DNA from: Lysobacter sp.
Lineage (GTDB): Bacteria; Pseudomonadota; Gammaproteobacteria; Xanthomonadales; Xanthomonadaceae
DNA: 64,000 bases
Assembly (NCBI GenBank): GCA_030151365.1
Contig: JASLDW010000006.1
Span: forward strand, 124,001 to 188,000
Reading direction: 5' to 3'
The notes below the pieces were generated by a model. It searched no databases, was not told where the DNA came from, and was given only the letters and a program-made list of their open reading frames with translations. Made by a program: the position numbers and the translations under genes. Shown here piece by piece: positions 40,736-50,639 of the stretch. Within the stretch, counting starts at the first letter, position 1. Each line of letters opens with the position of its first letter.

Positions 40736-43573
40736 ATGCGTTTGAAGACCCGCCACGCCGCACTGGCGCTTGCCATTGCCGCCAGTGCCTGCGGCGCCAT
40801 CGTGCCGACCACCGTGTTCGCCAAGGGCAGCGCGCCCGCGGTGGACATTCCCTACCAGCAGTTCACCCTGCCCAACGGCTTGCGGGTGATCGTGCACGAG
40901 GACCACAAGGCGCCGATCGTGGCGGTCAACATCTGGTACCACGTCGGCAGCCTGAACGAGCCGGCGGGTCGCAGCGGCTTCGCCCACCTGTTCGAACACC
41001 TGATGTTCAACGGTTCCGAAAACCATCCGGGCGACTATTTCCCGCCGTTCGAACAGGCCGGCGCGACCGGACAGAACGGCACCACCAATACCGACCGGAC
41101 CAATTACTTCGAGAACGTGCCGACCACCGCGCTCGACATGGCGTTGTGGATGGAATCCGATCGCATGGGCCACCTGCTCGGCGCGATCGACCAGGGCGTG
41201 CTCGACGAGCAGCGTGGCGTGGTGCAGAACGAAAAGCGCCAGAACGAAAACCAGCCCTATGGCCAGATGTGGCAGGTGATGACCCGGACGATGTACCCGA
41301 AGGGACATCCCTACCACCCCCCCGTGATCGGCTCGATGAGCGACCTCAACGCGGCCAGCCTCAACGACGTCAAGACCTGGTTCCGCACCTGGTACGGCCC
41401 GAACAACGCGGTGCTGGTGCTGGCCGGCGACATCGATCTGGCCACCGCCAAGCAGAAGGCCGCGCGCTATTTCGGCGACATCCCGGCATCGCCGACCATG
41501 GCGGCGGTGAAGGCCGATCCGGCGCCGCTGAAGGAAGGCGGGCGCACCGTGTTGCAGGACAAGGTGCCGCAGGTGCGGATGATGCGGGTGTGGAACGTCG
41601 CGCAGGTGGGGACGCGCGATTCCGACATGCTCGACCTGTTCGCGCAGGTGCTGGGCGGCAGCGCCAGTTCGCGTCTCGACCGTCGCCTCGTCTACCAGGA
41701 CAAGCTGGTCGATTCGGTGAGCGTGTCGAACGATGCCTCGCAGCTCGGCGGCAATTTCATCGTCACCGCGATGGTCAAGCAGGGCGTCGATCCCAAGAAG
41801 GTCGAGGCGGTGATCGACGAGGAGTTGCAGAAGCTGTTGCGCGAAGGCCCGAGCGCCGATGAGTTGTCGCGCGCGCGCACCACCTTCGAAGCCAACTTCA
41901 TCCGCGGCATCGAACGCATCGGCGGTTTCGGCGGCAAGGCCGATGCGCTGGCATCGTGCGCCATCTACACCGGCAACCCCGGCTGCTTCCGCACCAGTCT
42001 CGCCAATGTCTCCGGCGCGAGCGCGGCGGACGTCGCCAAGGCCGGCAATGCGTGGCTGAAGAAGCCGAGCCATGTCTTCGTGGTCGAGCCGGGCGAGCGC
42101 AAGCCGCTGGCGGAAGACCCGAGCGTGAAGCCGGCGCCGTTCGTAATGCCGAAGGTCGATCCCAAGTACAAGACCATCGCCAGCGACGTCGACCGCAAGG
42201 CCGGCGTGCCCAAGGTCGACCACTATCCGACGCTCACCTTCCCGGCGATGCAGCGCGGCAAGCTCGACAACGGCACCACCGTGATCCTCGCAGAACGCCA
42301 CGAAATCCCCGTGGTGCAGATGAACTACCTGTTCGATGGCGGCTATTCCAGCGATTTCGGCGGCAAGCTCGGCACCGCGTCGTTCGCGATGAACATGCTG
42401 CGCGAAGGCGCCGGCGGACGCGATGCGCTGACCTTCAAGTCGGACGCCGAGGCGCTGGGCGCGCAGTTGGGATCGAGCGCGGGGATCGACGGTTCGTCCG
42501 CCACCCTGTCGGCGCTGACCAGCAAGCTCGACGCTTCGGTCGGCCTGTTCGCGGACATGCTGCGCAAGCCGGCCTTCAGCCCGGCCGACATCGATCGCGT
42601 CAAGGCGATGCGCATCGCCGGCATCCGCCAGGAGAAGGCGCGCCCGAACACCGCGGCGATGCGCGTGCTGCCGCCGCTGCTGTACGGCGAAGGCCATCCC
42701 TATGCGATGCCGCTGACCGGCTCCGGTACCGAAGCGTCGGTGACGACGATTTCGCGCGACGATCTCGACGCCTACCGCCGTACCTGGCTGCGTCCGGAAA
42801 ACGCCACGCTGGTCGTGGTCGGCGATACCACCATGGACAAGCTGCTGCCGGTGCTCAATCGCCATCTCGGCGACTGGAAGGGCGAAGGCGCGGCGACGAA
42901 GGCGAAGGTCGTGCCGCAGGTGGCGCTGCCGACCAAGCCGCGCGTGTTCCTGATCGACCAGCCGGGCGCCGTGCAGGCCAACATCATGGCCGCCGAGCTG
43001 GTGTCGTCGACGCGCGATCCGGGCGCGGTGAAGTTGTCGATGGCCAACGACATCCTCGGCGGCGTGTTCTCCTCGCGCCTCAACATGAACCTGCGCGAGG
43101 ACAAGCACTGGTCCTATGGGGCCTACACCACCATGGTGGATGCGCAGGGGCAGCGGCCGTGGCTGGCGCTGGCGCCGGTGCAGATCGACAAGACCGCGGA
43201 GTCGATCGCCGAGACGCGTCGCGAAATCAGCGATTACACCAGCGGCAAGAAGCCGGCGACGCAGGATGAAGTGACCAAGGTGGTCAACAACGAGCTGCGC
43301 GGCCAGCCGGGTGCCTACGAAACCGCGGGCGCGGTGCTCGGCACCATGACCGGGATCGTGCGCTATGGCCGTCCCGACAACTGGATCCAGGTGCGCAACG
43401 AGCAGATCGCCAACCTGACGCCGGCACAAGCCGCCGAAGCGATCAAGGCGATCCATCCGGATGCGCTGACATGGGTGGTCGTCGGCGACCTCAAGAAGAT
43501 CGAGGCGCCGGTGCGCGCGCTGAATCTGGGCGAGGTCACGGTGGTCGATGCCAACGGCAAGCCGGCGCACTAA
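40736..43573 (+). CDS. Exported M16 family zinc peptidase (two-domain)
   Basis: 945 residues from ATG 40736 after AAGGGGAG. A signal peptide (to about VFA29) sends it to the periplasm. The inverted zinc motif HLFEH (84-88) is in the first half, with the distal Glu in the GVVQNEKRQ segment. The second half is a paralogous domain lacking the zinc motif (LREGAGGRDALTFKSDAEALG), as in pitrilysin-type enzymes. Probably degrades peptides. It is flanked downstream by a palindromic element and a terminator. Confidence 0.93.
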   Translation: MRLKTRHAALALAIAASACGAIVPTTVFAKGSAPAVDIPYQQFTLPNGLRVIVHEDHKAPIVAVNIWYHVGSLNEPAGRSGFAHLFEHLMFNGSENHPGDYFPPFEQAGATGQNGTTNTDRTNYFENVPTTALDMALWMESDRMGHLLGAIDQGVLDEQRGVVQNEKRQNENQPYGQMWQVMTRTMYPKGHPYHPPVIGSMSDLNAASLNDVKTWFRTWYGPNNAVLVLAGDIDLATAKQKAARYFGDIPASPTMAAVKADPAPLKEGGRTVLQDKVPQVRMMRVWNVAQVGTRDSDMLDLFAQVLGGSASSRLDRRLVYQDKLVDSVSVSNDASQLGGNFIVTAMVKQGVDPKKVEAVIDEELQKLLREGPSADELSRARTTFEANFIRGIERIGGFGGKADALASCAIYTGNPGCFRTSLANVSGASAADVAKAGNAWLKKPSHVFVVEPGERKPLAEDPSVKPAPFVMPKVDPKYKTIASDVDRKAGVPKVDHYPTLTFPAMQRGKLDNGTTVILAERHEIPVVQMNYLFDGGYSSDFGGKLGTASFAMNMLREGAGGRDALTFKSDAEALGAQLGSSAGIDGSSATLSALTSKLDASVGLFADMLRKPAFSPADIDRVKAMRIAGIRQEKARPNTAAMRVLPPLLYGEGHPYAMPLTGSGTEASVTTISRDDLDAYRRTWLRPENATLVVVGDTTMDKLLPVLNRHLGDWKGEGAATKAKVVPQVALPTKPRVFLIDQPGAVQANIMAAELVSSTRDPGAVKLSMANDILGGVFSSRLNMNLREDKHWSYGAYTTMVDAQGQRPWLALAPVQIDKTAESIAETRREISDYTSGKKPATQDEVTKVVNNELRGQPGAYETAGAVLGTMTGIVRYGRPDNWIQVRNEQIANLTPAQAAEAIKAIHPDALTWVVVGDLKKIEAPVRALNLGEVTVVDANGKPAH

Positions 43574-43591
43574 CTCGAACGCGCTGGTGGC

Positions 43592-43694
43592 GTGGGTCGC
43601 CACGCTGCCGCGCGGTACGCCGTGAATACATCCATGTAGGCTCATGCGCCGCATCCATGCGGCGCAATGCCCGCGCATCGGCGTGGCGACCCAC
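43592..43694. repeat. Palindromic interspersed element, copy 1
   Basis: Outer perfect inverted repeat GTGGGTCGCCACGC (43592-43605)/GCGTGGCGACCCAC (43681-43694). Inside are two CC-loop hairpins, TACAT-CC-ATGTA and GCGCCGCAT-CC-ATGCGGCGC (43627-43667). Copies 2 and 3 are at 48451 and 62613. Probably a REP-like or MITE-type mobile repeat. Confidence 0.85.
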
Positions 43695-43729
43695 TTCCGC
43701 GCGCGTATTGTGGCTTTGCGGAGATTTTG

Positions 43730-43760
43730 AAAAGCAACAGCCCGCGCGGCTGTTGCTTTT
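43730..43760. terminator. Bidirectional rho-independent terminator between the M16 gene and ald
   Basis: AAAAGCAACAGCC, loop CGCGC, GGCTGTTGCTTTT: a perfect 13-bp stem with T tracts on both strands. It can end both the M16 transcript and the convergent ald transcript. Confidence 0.9.
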
Positions 43761-43923
43761 AACTCACACCCCCCTCAAGCAACCACCGGCGGTGCCTATG
43801 CGGTTGGTCTGTAGCGCCGACCATGCGAGGCATGGATGCTGAGCCGAGCCCCCATGGATGGGTTCACGGCGTGTCGGCGGCTGCAGACAACCGCGATAGG
43901 CGCAAAGCCGGGCGATGTTTTTC
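43761..43923. other. Intergenic remainder after the terminator; nothing further seen
   Basis: Together with the repeat and terminator this fills a 350-bp gap between the M16 gene and ald. I see no convincing reading frame, palindrome or RNA gene in these 163 bases. Confidence 0.5.
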
Positions 43924-45042
43924 TTACGCGCCGATCAGCTGCTCCGCCGGCACGTAGGGCAGGTGGTGCGCTTCGGCCACCGGCTCGCAGGTGACCTTGC
44001 CTTCGCAGACATTCAGGCCGTTGCGCAGGTGGACGTCCTGCGCCAGCGCCTTCTTCCAGCCGTTGTTCGCCAGCGCCAGGGTGAAGGGCAGGGTGACGCT
44101 GTTGAGCGCGAAGGTCGAGGTGCGCGCGACCGCGCCCGGCATGTTCGCCACGCAGTAGTGGACGACGCCGTCGACGACATAGGTCGGGTCGGCGTGGGTG
44201 GTGGCGTGCGAGGTTTCCACGCAGCCGCCCTGGTCGATGGCGACGTCGACGATCACCGCGCCCGGCTTCATGGTCTTGACCATTTCTTTCGTGACCAACT
44301 TCGGCGCGGCGGCGCCCGGGACCAGCACGGTGCCGATCAGCAGGTCGGCGCGGCGCACCAGTTCCTCGATCGCGGCGCGGGTGGAGAAGATGGTGGAGAT
44401 CGAGGTGCCGAACTGGGCGGCCAGGCGCTTGAGCGCGTCGGCCGAACGGTCGACCACGGTCACCTTGGCGCCCATGCCGACGGCGATCGTCGCGGCATGC
44501 GTGCCCGAGACGCCGCCACCGAGGATCACCACTTCGGCAGCCGGCACGCCCGGTACGCCGCCGAGCAGCACGCCGCGGCCACCCTGGGCCTTTTCCAGCG
44601 AATGCGCGCCGACCTGCGGGGCGAGGCGGCCGGCCACTTCCGACATCGGCGTCAGCAGCGGCAGCGAACCGTTCGCGGCGGTGACGGTTTCATAAGCGAT
44701 GCAGACCGCACCCGAATCGATCAGGTCCTTGGTCTGCGGTTCGTCGGGGGCGAGGTGCAGGTAGGTGAAGAGGATCTGGCCCGGGCGCAGCTTCTTGCGC
44801 TCCACCGCCTGCGGCTCCTTCACCTTCACGATCATGTCGGCGTTGGCGAAGATTTCGTCGGCGCTGTCGACGATCTTGCCGCCGGCGGCGACGTAGTCGG
44901 CGTCGGTCAGGCCGGCGCCGAGGCCCGCGCCCTTCTCCACCAGCACTTCATGGCCGTGGTGCACCAGCTCGTGCACGGACGACGGGATGAGGCCGACGCG
45001 GTATTCGTGGACTTTGATTTCCTTGGGGACGCCGATACGCAT
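43924..45042 (-). CDS. ald: Alanine dehydrogenase
   Basis: 372 residues from ATG 45042, the usual start sequence MRIGVPKEIK; an in-frame ATG at 45057 would add five residues. Motifs are the N-terminal RVGLIPSSVHELVHHGHEVLVE, KVKEP, ILFTYLHLAPD, the Rossmann loop ILGGGVSGTHAATIAVGMGAKVTVVD and MKPGAVIVDVAIDQGGC. It catalyses NAD-dependent deamination of L-alanine to pyruvate. It is divergent from a Lrp-type regulator, a classic arrangement implying alanine-responsive control. Confidence 0.96.
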   Translation of the reverse strand: MRIGVPKEIKVHEYRVGLIPSSVHELVHHGHEVLVEKGAGLGAGLTDADYVAAGGKIVDSADEIFANADMIVKVKEPQAVERKKLRPGQILFTYLHLAPDEPQTKDLIDSGAVCIAYETVTAANGSLPLLTPMSEVAGRLAPQVGAHSLEKAQGGRGVLLGGVPGVPAAEVVILGGGVSGTHAATIAVGMGAKVTVVDRSADALKRLAAQFGTSISTIFSTRAAIEELVRRADLLIGTVLVPGAAAPKLVTKEMVKTMKPGAVIVDVAIDQGGCVETSHATTHADPTYVVDGVVHYCVANMPGAVARTSTFALNSVTLPFTLALANNGWKKALAQDVHLRNGLNVCEGKVTCEPVAEAHHLPYVPAEQLIGA

Positions 45043-45194
45043 GACTGTGTGCTCCATGGGTGGGGTTGTCGGCGCGCCGACGGGTGAGGTGGAGCAGTAT
45101 GGGCGCGTGATTGCGCATTTTGGCGCGAAAATTGTTGATCGCACGGCAAGTTTGTCGCATTATTCGCCAATAATTCGGAAAATAATCGAACAGG
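45043..45194. promoter_or_regulatory. ald-lrp divergent control region
   Basis: 152 bp, clearly AT-rich relative to its surroundings. Candidate Lrp-type sites: ATTTT-GGCGCG-AAAAT (45117-45132) and ATTATT-CGCC-AATAAT (45159-45174). Several ATT/AAT half-sites lie around them. Binding by the adjacent regulator is inferred. Confidence 0.55.
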
Positions 45195-45668
45195 ATGCGA
45201 ATCATCGAACCTGCCATCGACGACCGCGACCGCGCCATCCTGCGCCTGCTCCAGGAAGACGGGCGGCTGACCAATCTCGAGCTCGCCCAGAAGATCAACC
45301 TGTCGCCCTCGGCCTGCCTGCGGCGGGTCAAGCTGCTCGAGGAGTCGGGCCTGATCGCGCGCTATGTCATGTTGCTGGACGAGAAGGCGGCGGGCCTGCC
45401 GGGCACCGCCTTCGTGCTGGTCACGCTGGACCAGCAGGGGCGCATCGCGCTGGATGCCTTCGAGGCGGCGATCCAGCGGCACCCCGAGGTCACCGAATGC
45501 TGCCTGCTCGCCGGCACCGCCGACTACATGGTGCGGGTGGCGTATGCGGATTCGGCCGATTTCGAGCGCATCCACACCGAGATCCTGACCCAGTTGCCCG
45601 GCGTGGTGCGTGTCCAGTCGACATTGACGCTGCGCACGGTGAAGAAGACGACGGCGTTGCCGTTGTAG
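45195..45668 (+). CDS. Lrp/AsnC family transcriptional regulator
   Basis: 157 residues. The helix-turn-helix is at LTNLELAQKINLSPSACLRRVKLLEESGLI (about residues 25-54), preceded by the family pattern DDRDRAILRLLQEDGR. The C-terminal RAM domain has VTECCLLAGTADYMVRV and LPGVVRVQSTLTLRTVKKTTALPL. Divergent position suggests it activates ald in response to alanine, as AldR/AlaR-like factors do. It probably also controls its own transcription through the shared region. Confidence 0.93.
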   Translation: MRIIEPAIDDRDRAILRLLQEDGRLTNLELAQKINLSPSACLRRVKLLEESGLIARYVMLLDEKAAGLPGTAFVLVTLDQQGRIALDAFEAAIQRHPEVTECCLLAGTADYMVRVAYADSADFERIHTEILTQLPGVVRVQSTLTLRTVKKTTALPL

Positions 45669-45720
45669 GCGTTGGGCAACGGTTGGGCTGGTGTCATCGC
45701 CCGTGGGCTAGACTCGGCCC

Positions 45721-46035
45721 ATGCCTCGTTTCGCACTGACCCTGATTGCCGCCATTGCATTGGCCGGCTGCTCCCTCGCCCCGATGACGCCGGAAGCCGA
45801 GCGCGTCCAGGTCGTCGCCACCCCGCCGAGCGGTTGCACCCCGGCCGGCCGGGTCGAAGTGTCGGCGACCAGCGGCTTCGCCATGGTCAAGCGCAACCAG
45901 CTGCGGGTGAAGGATGAGCTGGAGACCCTGGCCCGCCAGGAGGCCGCCAAGATCGGCGCCAATACCGTCAGTCCGCGCGAAGCACCGAGCGCCGACGGCC
46001 ACCAGAGTTTCGAAGCCTGGCGTTGCGCCCGCTGA
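45721..46035 (+). CDS. Small DUF4156-type lipoprotein (104 aa)
   Basis: Lipobox LAGC sets Cys17. The mature part has VATPPSGCTPAGRVEVSATSGFAMVKRNQLRVKDELETLARQEAAKIGANTVSPRE, with a conserved Cys pair (GCTP and WRCAR) likely to form a disulfide. This matches the DUF4156 family of short outer-membrane lipoproteins of unknown function. It stands alone between the regulator and oleA. Confidence 0.78.
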   Translation: MPRFALTLIAAIALAGCSLAPMTPEAERVQVVATPPSGCTPAGRVEVSATSGFAMVKRNQLRVKDELETLARQEAAKIGANTVSPREAPSADGHQSFEAWRCAR

Positions 46036-46126
46036 AGGCGGGGGGTGAACGGCAAGGGCCATTCGTCCGGGAAGGCCTGAAAACGCGGTATTCTATGCGG
46101 CTTGGTCCTGTTCAGGTTCCGCCTCC

Positions 46127-47143
46127 ATGCTGTTCAAAAATGTCGCCATCGCCGGTCTCGCCCACGTCGATGCGCCGCACACGCTGACGTCCGATGAAAT
46201 CAATGTCCGCCTCCAGCCGACGCTGGATCGACTGGGCATCAAGACGGACGTCCTCAACGACATCGCCGGCGTGCATGCGCGCCGCCTGTGGGACGCCGAC
46301 ATGCAGGCGTCCGACGCCGCGACGCTCGCCGCGCGCAAGGCGCTGGAAGACGCCGGCATCGACGCCGGCAAGGTCGGCCTGCTGGTCAATACCTCGGTCA
46401 GCCGCGACTACCTGGAACCGTCGACCGCCAGCATCGTCTGCGGCAACCTCGGCGTGTCCGAGAACTGCCAGACCTTCGACGTCGCCAACGCCTGCCTCGC
46501 CTTCATCAACGGCATGGACATCGCCGCGCGCATGATCGAGCGCGACGAAATCGACTACGCACTGGTGGTCGATGGCGAGACCGCCAACCTCGTCTACGAA
46601 AAGACCATCGAGCGCATGAACGCGCCCGGCATCACCCAGGAACAGTTCCGCGACGAACTCGCCGCGCTGACCCTGGGTTGCGGCGCGGTTGCGATGGTGA
46701 TGGCGCGCAGCGCGCTGGCGCCCGATGCTCCGCGCTACAAGGGCGGCGTGACCCGTTCCGCCACCGAGTGGAACAAGCTGTGCCGCGGCAACCTCGACCG
46801 CATGGTCACCGACACCCGCATGCTGCTGATCGAGGGCATGAAGCTGGCGAACAAGACCTTCAGCGCCGCCAAGATCGCACTGGGCTGGGCCGTGGACGAG
46901 CTCGACCAGTTCGTGATCCACCAGGTCAGCCGTCCGCATACGCAGGCCTTCATCAAGGCCTTCGGCATCGATCCGAAGAAGGTCATGACCATCTTCAACG
47001 ACCACGGCAACATCGGCCCGGCCTCGGTGCCGATCGTGCTGAGCAAGCTCAAGGAGCTCGGCCGACTGAAGAAGGGCGATCGCATCGCGCTGCTCGGCAT
47101 CGGTTCCGGCCTCAACTGCACGATGGCCGAGGTCGAGTGGTAA
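46127..47143 (+). CDS. oleA: OleA: 3-oxoacyl synthase-like, acyl-CoA head-to-head condensation
   Basis: 338 residues. A thiolase-fold enzyme joining two fatty acyl-CoAs into a beta-keto acid, first step of long-chain olefin synthesis. The active-site residues sit where expected from Xanthomonas OleA after allowing for its 20-residue longer N-terminus: Glu97 (DYLEPS), Cys123 (NACLAF), His265 (VIHQVS) and Asn295 (HGNIGPAS). Ordinary FabH differs at Glu97. oleB, oleC and oleD follow, with YjdM and YkgJ genes between. The start is 91 bp after the DUF4156 gene. Confidence 0.96.
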   Translation: MLFKNVAIAGLAHVDAPHTLTSDEINVRLQPTLDRLGIKTDVLNDIAGVHARRLWDADMQASDAATLAARKALEDAGIDAGKVGLLVNTSVSRDYLEPSTASIVCGNLGVSENCQTFDVANACLAFINGMDIAARMIERDEIDYALVVDGETANLVYEKTIERMNAPGITQEQFRDELAALTLGCGAVAMVMARSALAPDAPRYKGGVTRSATEWNKLCRGNLDRMVTDTRMLLIEGMKLANKTFSAAKIALGWAVDELDQFVIHQVSRPHTQAFIKAFGIDPKKVMTIFNDHGNIGPASVPIVLSKLKELGRLKKGDRIALLGIGSGLNCTMAEVEW

Positions 47144-47490
47144 TGGGCGATTCCGTGTTGCCGCCGTGCCCGCAATGCGCCTCGACGTATGCCTACGCCG
47201 ATGGCGAGATGCTGGTCTGCCCGGAATGCGGCCACGAGTGGAAGCCCGGCGAAGTCGCTGCCGACGACGCCCTTGAGGTGCGCGACGCGGTCGGCAACCT
47301 GCTTGCCGATGGCGACAGCGTCACCGTGGTCAAGGACCTCAAGGTCAAGGGCGCGTCGAATGCGCTCAAGGTCGGTACCCGCATCAAGGGCATCCGCCTG
47401 GTCGATGGCGCCGACGGCCACAACATCGACTGCAAGATCGACGGCTTCGGCGCGATGCGCCTGAAGTCGGAGTTCGTGAAAAAGGCGTGA
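47143..47490 (+). CDS. yjdM: Zinc-ribbon protein YjdM (PhnA family)
   Basis: 115 residues; ATG 47143 overlaps the oleA stop (TAATG). The N-terminal zinc ribbon is CPQC with a second CPEC pair around residues 9-30, followed by the PhnA domain [28 protein letters not shown] and [40 protein letters not shown]. The family is linked by name to phosphonate use, but its function is not established. Insertion between oleA and oleB suggests co-expression rather than a catalytic part in the pathway. Confidence 0.93.
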   Translation: MGDSVLPPCPQCASTYAYADGEMLVCPECGHEWKPGEVAADDALEVRDAVGNLLADGDSVTVVKDLKVKGASNALKVGTRIKGIRLVDGADGHNIDCKIDGFGAMRLKSEFVKKA

Positions 47491-48431
47491 GCCGCGCTGC
47501 AGCCGTGGTCGCCGTGCAGCAGACCTTTCCCGATTATCCGTTCGCTCCGCAGCGCTTCGAGGCGCGGCCGGGCATCGCGATGTCGTATCTCGACGAAGGT
47601 CCGCGCGACGGCGAAACGATCGTGATGCTGCACGGCAATCCGTCGTGGAGCTATTACTGGCGCCATCTGGTGGCTGGACTGCGCGACCGCTATCGCTGCA
47701 TCGTGCCCGACCACGTCGGCATGGGCCTGTCCGACAAGCCCGATGACGCGATGGACGCATCGCCGCGCTACGACTACACGCTGCAGTCGCGCATCGACGA
47801 TCTCGATGCGTTGCTCGGGCATCTCGGCGTCGACGGTCCGGTGACGCTGGTGGTGCACGACTGGGGCGGGATGATCGGTTTCGGCTGGGCGCTGCGCGAT
47901 CCGTCGCGGGTGCGCCGACTCGTCATCACCAATACCGCGGCCTTCCCGCTGCCGGCGGCGAAGCGTTTCCCGAAGCGCCTGGCGCTCGGTCGCGATTCGA
48001 AAATCGGCGGTTGGGCGATTCGGCGCTTCAACCTGTTCGCGCGCGGCGCGGCGCTGTACGGCACGGTGCGCACGCTGCCGCAGGACGTCATCCAGGCATA
48101 TTCCGGCGTGTACGATGGCTGGACCAGCGCGATCTCGACGCTGCGCTTCATGCAGGACATTCCGCTTGGCGAAGGCGATCGTGCGTGGTCGCTGCTGCAG
48201 GCGGTGGCGGCGCAGTTGCCGGCGTATGCCGACCGTCCGGCCTTCATCGCCTGGGGGCTGCGCGATTTCGTGTTCGATCGCCACTTCCTCGACGGGTTCC
48301 GTGCGGCGCTGCCCGCTGCCGAAGTGCATCCGTACCGGGACGCCGGCCATTACGTGCTGGAGGACCTGCACGAACAGCTGGTGCCTATGATCCGCACGTT
48401 CCTGGACGGGAACCCGGTTCAGTCGTTATAG
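47487..48431 (+). CDS. oleB: OleB: alpha/beta hydrolase, beta-lactone decarboxylase
   Basis: 314 residues from GTG 47487, inside the YjdM stop. A haloalkane-dehalogenase-like fold with [14 protein letters not shown], nucleophile Asp125 in [12 protein letters not shown] and a catalytic His in [10 protein letters not shown]. OleB removes CO2 from the beta-lactone made by OleC to give the cis-olefin. Codon and operon context agree with the ole assignment. A palindromic repeat follows the gene. Confidence 0.93.
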   Translation: MSRAAAVVAVQQTFPDYPFAPQRFEARPGIAMSYLDEGPRDGETIVMLHGNPSWSYYWRHLVAGLRDRYRCIVPDHVGMGLSDKPDDAMDASPRYDYTLQSRIDDLDALLGHLGVDGPVTLVVHDWGGMIGFGWALRDPSRVRRLVITNTAAFPLPAAKRFPKRLALGRDSKIGGWAIRRFNLFARGAALYGTVRTLPQDVIQAYSGVYDGWTSAISTLRFMQDIPLGEGDRAWSLLQAVAAQLPAYADRPAFIAWGLRDFVFDRHFLDGFRAALPAAEVHPYRDAGHYVLEDLHEQLVPMIRTFLDGNPVQSL

Positions 48432-48450
48432 CAATCGCCATTGCAGTCCC

Positions 48451-48552
48451 GGGTAGCTTGCTCCCGTGCGCGACACGCCGTGAATACATCCATGTAGGCT
48501 CGTCCGCCGCATCCATGCGGCGGAACGGTCGCACCCGGGACAAGCCACCCGT
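48451..48552. repeat. Palindromic interspersed element, copy 2
   Basis: Core TACAT-CC-ATGTA and CCGCCGCAT-CC-ATGCGGCGG (48485-48523). Imperfect outer arms: GGGTAGCTTG... (from 48451) against GTCGCACCCGGGACAAGCCACCC (to about 48550). It lies between oleB and the reverse YkgJ gene. Confidence 0.8.
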
Positions 48553-48573
48553 GACTCGGGCAATTGTTGGGAT

Positions 48574-48945
48574 TTATTGGCCGGGTTCTGTCCAGTCCGC
48601 TGGCGTGAGGAGAGGCAATCCGTAACGCATCCGCGCGCGATCGCAATGCGAATCCGCGCTGCCGTGCTCCCACGATGCCTGCACCGCGCGACAGGGGCTC
48701 GGGCGCAGTTCGTAGATCGAGCAATTGCACGCTTCGCCGACCTTGCCGCGCAGGGCGATGCAATGCGGGTGGGTGCTGTCGGTGCCACGCATCGCGCGCT
48801 CGTGGCTGCGCAGGGGCTGGGTGAGTTCGATCGGTACGGTGCCGCCGGGGGCATCGTCGGCCTCGCTCCAGTGGAAGGCGACGCGGAACGCGGCGCAGCA
48901 GGCGCCACAGCGCATGCAGGGATGGACGAAGTCTTGGGACGACAT
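48574..48945 (-). CDS. YkgJ family cysteine-cluster protein
   Basis: 123 residues. The CxxC-rich pattern PCMRCGACCAAF near the N-terminus, with later Cys residues (HCIALRGKVGEACNCSIYELRPSPCR), marks the UPF0153/YkgJ group, likely binding a metal or iron-sulfur cluster. It is transcribed against the ole genes and is divergent from oleC with a 38-bp gap. It may be unrelated to olefin synthesis. Length is typical of the family. Confidence 0.88.
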   Translation of the reverse strand: MSSQDFVHPCMRCGACCAAFRVAFHWSEADDAPGGTVPIELTQPLRSHERAMRGTDSTHPHCIALRGKVGEACNCSIYELRPSPCRAVQASWEHGSADSHCDRARMRYGLPLLTPADWTEPGQ

Positions 48946-48983
48946 GTCGTCATTGTGCGGCAGGAACAGGCGACAATAACGCC

Positions 48984-50639
48984 GTGACCGCAGCCCTCAC
49001 CTCCACGCTCGAACGCATGGCCCGCGAACGCCCGGACGCAGTGGCGATGCGCTGCCCGGGTCCGCGCGGCGACTATTCGATCGCGCTGACCTATGGCGAA
49101 CTCGATGCGCGCAGTCGCGCGATCGCGTCGGGGCTGGCGCGGCGCGGGATCGTGGCCGGATCGCGCACGGTGGTGATGGTGCGACCGACGCCGGAGTTCT
49201 TCCTGCTGATGTTCGCGCTGTTCCGCTCCGGCGCGGTGCCGGTGCTGGTCGATCCGGGGATCTCGAAGAAGGCGTTGCGGCAATGCCTGGACGAAGCGCA
49301 GCCGCAGGCCTTCATCGGCATCCCGCTGGCGATGCTGGCGCGCAGGCTGCTGGGGTGGGCACGATCGGCGCGGGTGGCCATCACCACCGGAGGGCGCGCA
49401 CTGCTCGCCGATGCCACGTTGGCCGAGATCGAAGCGGACGGCGCCGCGCATCCGCAAACTTTCGCGGACAACGATCCCGAAGCGATGGCCGCGATCCTGT
49501 TCACCAGCGGGTCGACCGGAATCCCGAAAGGAGTGGTCTATCGCGGCCGTCATTTCGGCGCGCAGATCGAACTGCTGCGCAACGCCTTCGGGATGGAGGC
49601 GGGCGGCGTCGACCTGCCGACCTTCCCGCCATTCGCGCTGTTCGATCCCGCGCTCGGGCTCACCTCGATCATTCCCGACATGGACCCGACGCGTCCCGCG
49701 CGCGCCAATCCGCGCAAGTTGCACGCGGCGATGCAGCGCTTCGGGGCGACGCAATTGTTCGGTTCGCCGGCTCTGATGCGCGTGCTGGCCGAGCATGGCG
49801 AGCCCTTGCCCGGCATCCGCATCGCGACAAGCGCCGGTGCGCCGGTGCCGCCGGAAGTCGTGGCGAAGCTGCTCGAACTGTTGCCGTCCCATGCGAAATT
49901 CTGGACGCCCTATGGCGCGACCGAATGCCTGCCGGTCGCCGTCATCGAAGGGCGCGAATTGCTGACGTTGCGCACGCGCACCGAAGCTGGCAGCGGCACC
50001 TGCGTCGGACGCCCGGTGCCGCCCAACGAGGTGCGCATCATCACGATCAGCGATGGCGAAATCGCCGAATGGAATGACGCGCGCGAAGTGGCGCAGGGCA
50101 TCGTCGGCGAGATCACCGTCGCCGGTCCGAGCGCGACCGACAGTTACTACAACCGAGATGCGCAGACGCGCCTGGCCAAGATCCGCGAACGCCTGGTCGA
50201 TGGCAGCGAACGCATCGTCCATCGCATGGGCGATCTCGGCTATTTCGATCGCGACGGGCGGCTGTGGTTCTGCGGACGCAAGTCGCAGCGGGTGGTCGTC
50301 GACGAGCTCACCACGCTATGCACCGAACAGATCGAGCCGGTGTTCAACAGCCATCCGGACGTCGCGCGCACGGCATTGGTCGGCGTGGGCGAAGCGGGAC
50401 GCCAGCAGCCCATCCTGTGCGTCGAACTGAAGCAGGACGTCGCCGCCGACCAGTGGCCACGCATCGCCGGCGAATTGCGCCATCTCGCCGATGGCGGCGT
50501 GCATACCGCCAAGGTCGACGGCTTCCTGCATTATCCGCGACTGTTCCCGGTCGATATCCGCCACAACGCCAAGATCGGCCGCGAGGCGCTGGCGCGCTGG
50601 GCCGCCCAGCGCACGCCGCAAGGAAACAGATCGAAATGA
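48984..50639 (+). CDS. oleC: OleC: beta-lactone synthetase, AMP-ligase fold
   Basis: 551 residues from GTG 48984. ANL superfamily motifs: [22 protein letters not shown] (ATP/AMP site), [12 protein letters not shown], and the hinge region [10 protein letters not shown] with the lysine-bearing NAKIGREAL near the end. OleC activates the beta-hydroxy acid and closes the beta-lactone. It overlaps oleD by 4 bases (ATGA). The ribosome binding site before GTG is weak, so a later start is possible. Confidence 0.92.
   Translation: MTAALTSTLERMARERPDAVAMRCPGPRGDYSIALTYGELDARSRAIASGLARRGIVAGSRTVVMVRPTPEFFLLMFALFRSGAVPVLVDPGISKKALRQCLDEAQPQAFIGIPLAMLARRLLGWARSARVAITTGGRALLADATLAEIEADGAAHPQTFADNDPEAMAAILFTSGSTGIPKGVVYRGRHFGAQIELLRNAFGMEAGGVDLPTFPPFALFDPALGLTSIIPDMDPTRPARANPRKLHAAMQRFGATQLFGSPALMRVLAEHGEPLPGIRIATSAGAPVPPEVVAKLLELLPSHAKFWTPYGATECLPVAVIEGRELLTLRTRTEAGSGTCVGRPVPPNEVRIITISDGEIAEWNDAREVAQGIVGEITVAGPSATDSYYNRDAQTRLAKIRERLVDGSERIVHRMGDLGYFDRDGRLWFCGRKSQRVVVDELTTLCTEQIEPVFNSHPDVARTALVGVGEAGRQQPILCVELKQDVAADQWPRIAGELRHLADGGVHTAKVDGFLHYPRLFPVDIRHNAKIGREALARWAAQRTPQGNRSK

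Noticed and set aside
40145..43678. 1177-codon antisense frame covering the M16 peptidase
   Set aside because: The sense frame has a signal peptide and zinc motif; the antisense one has no domain and also crosses trmL.
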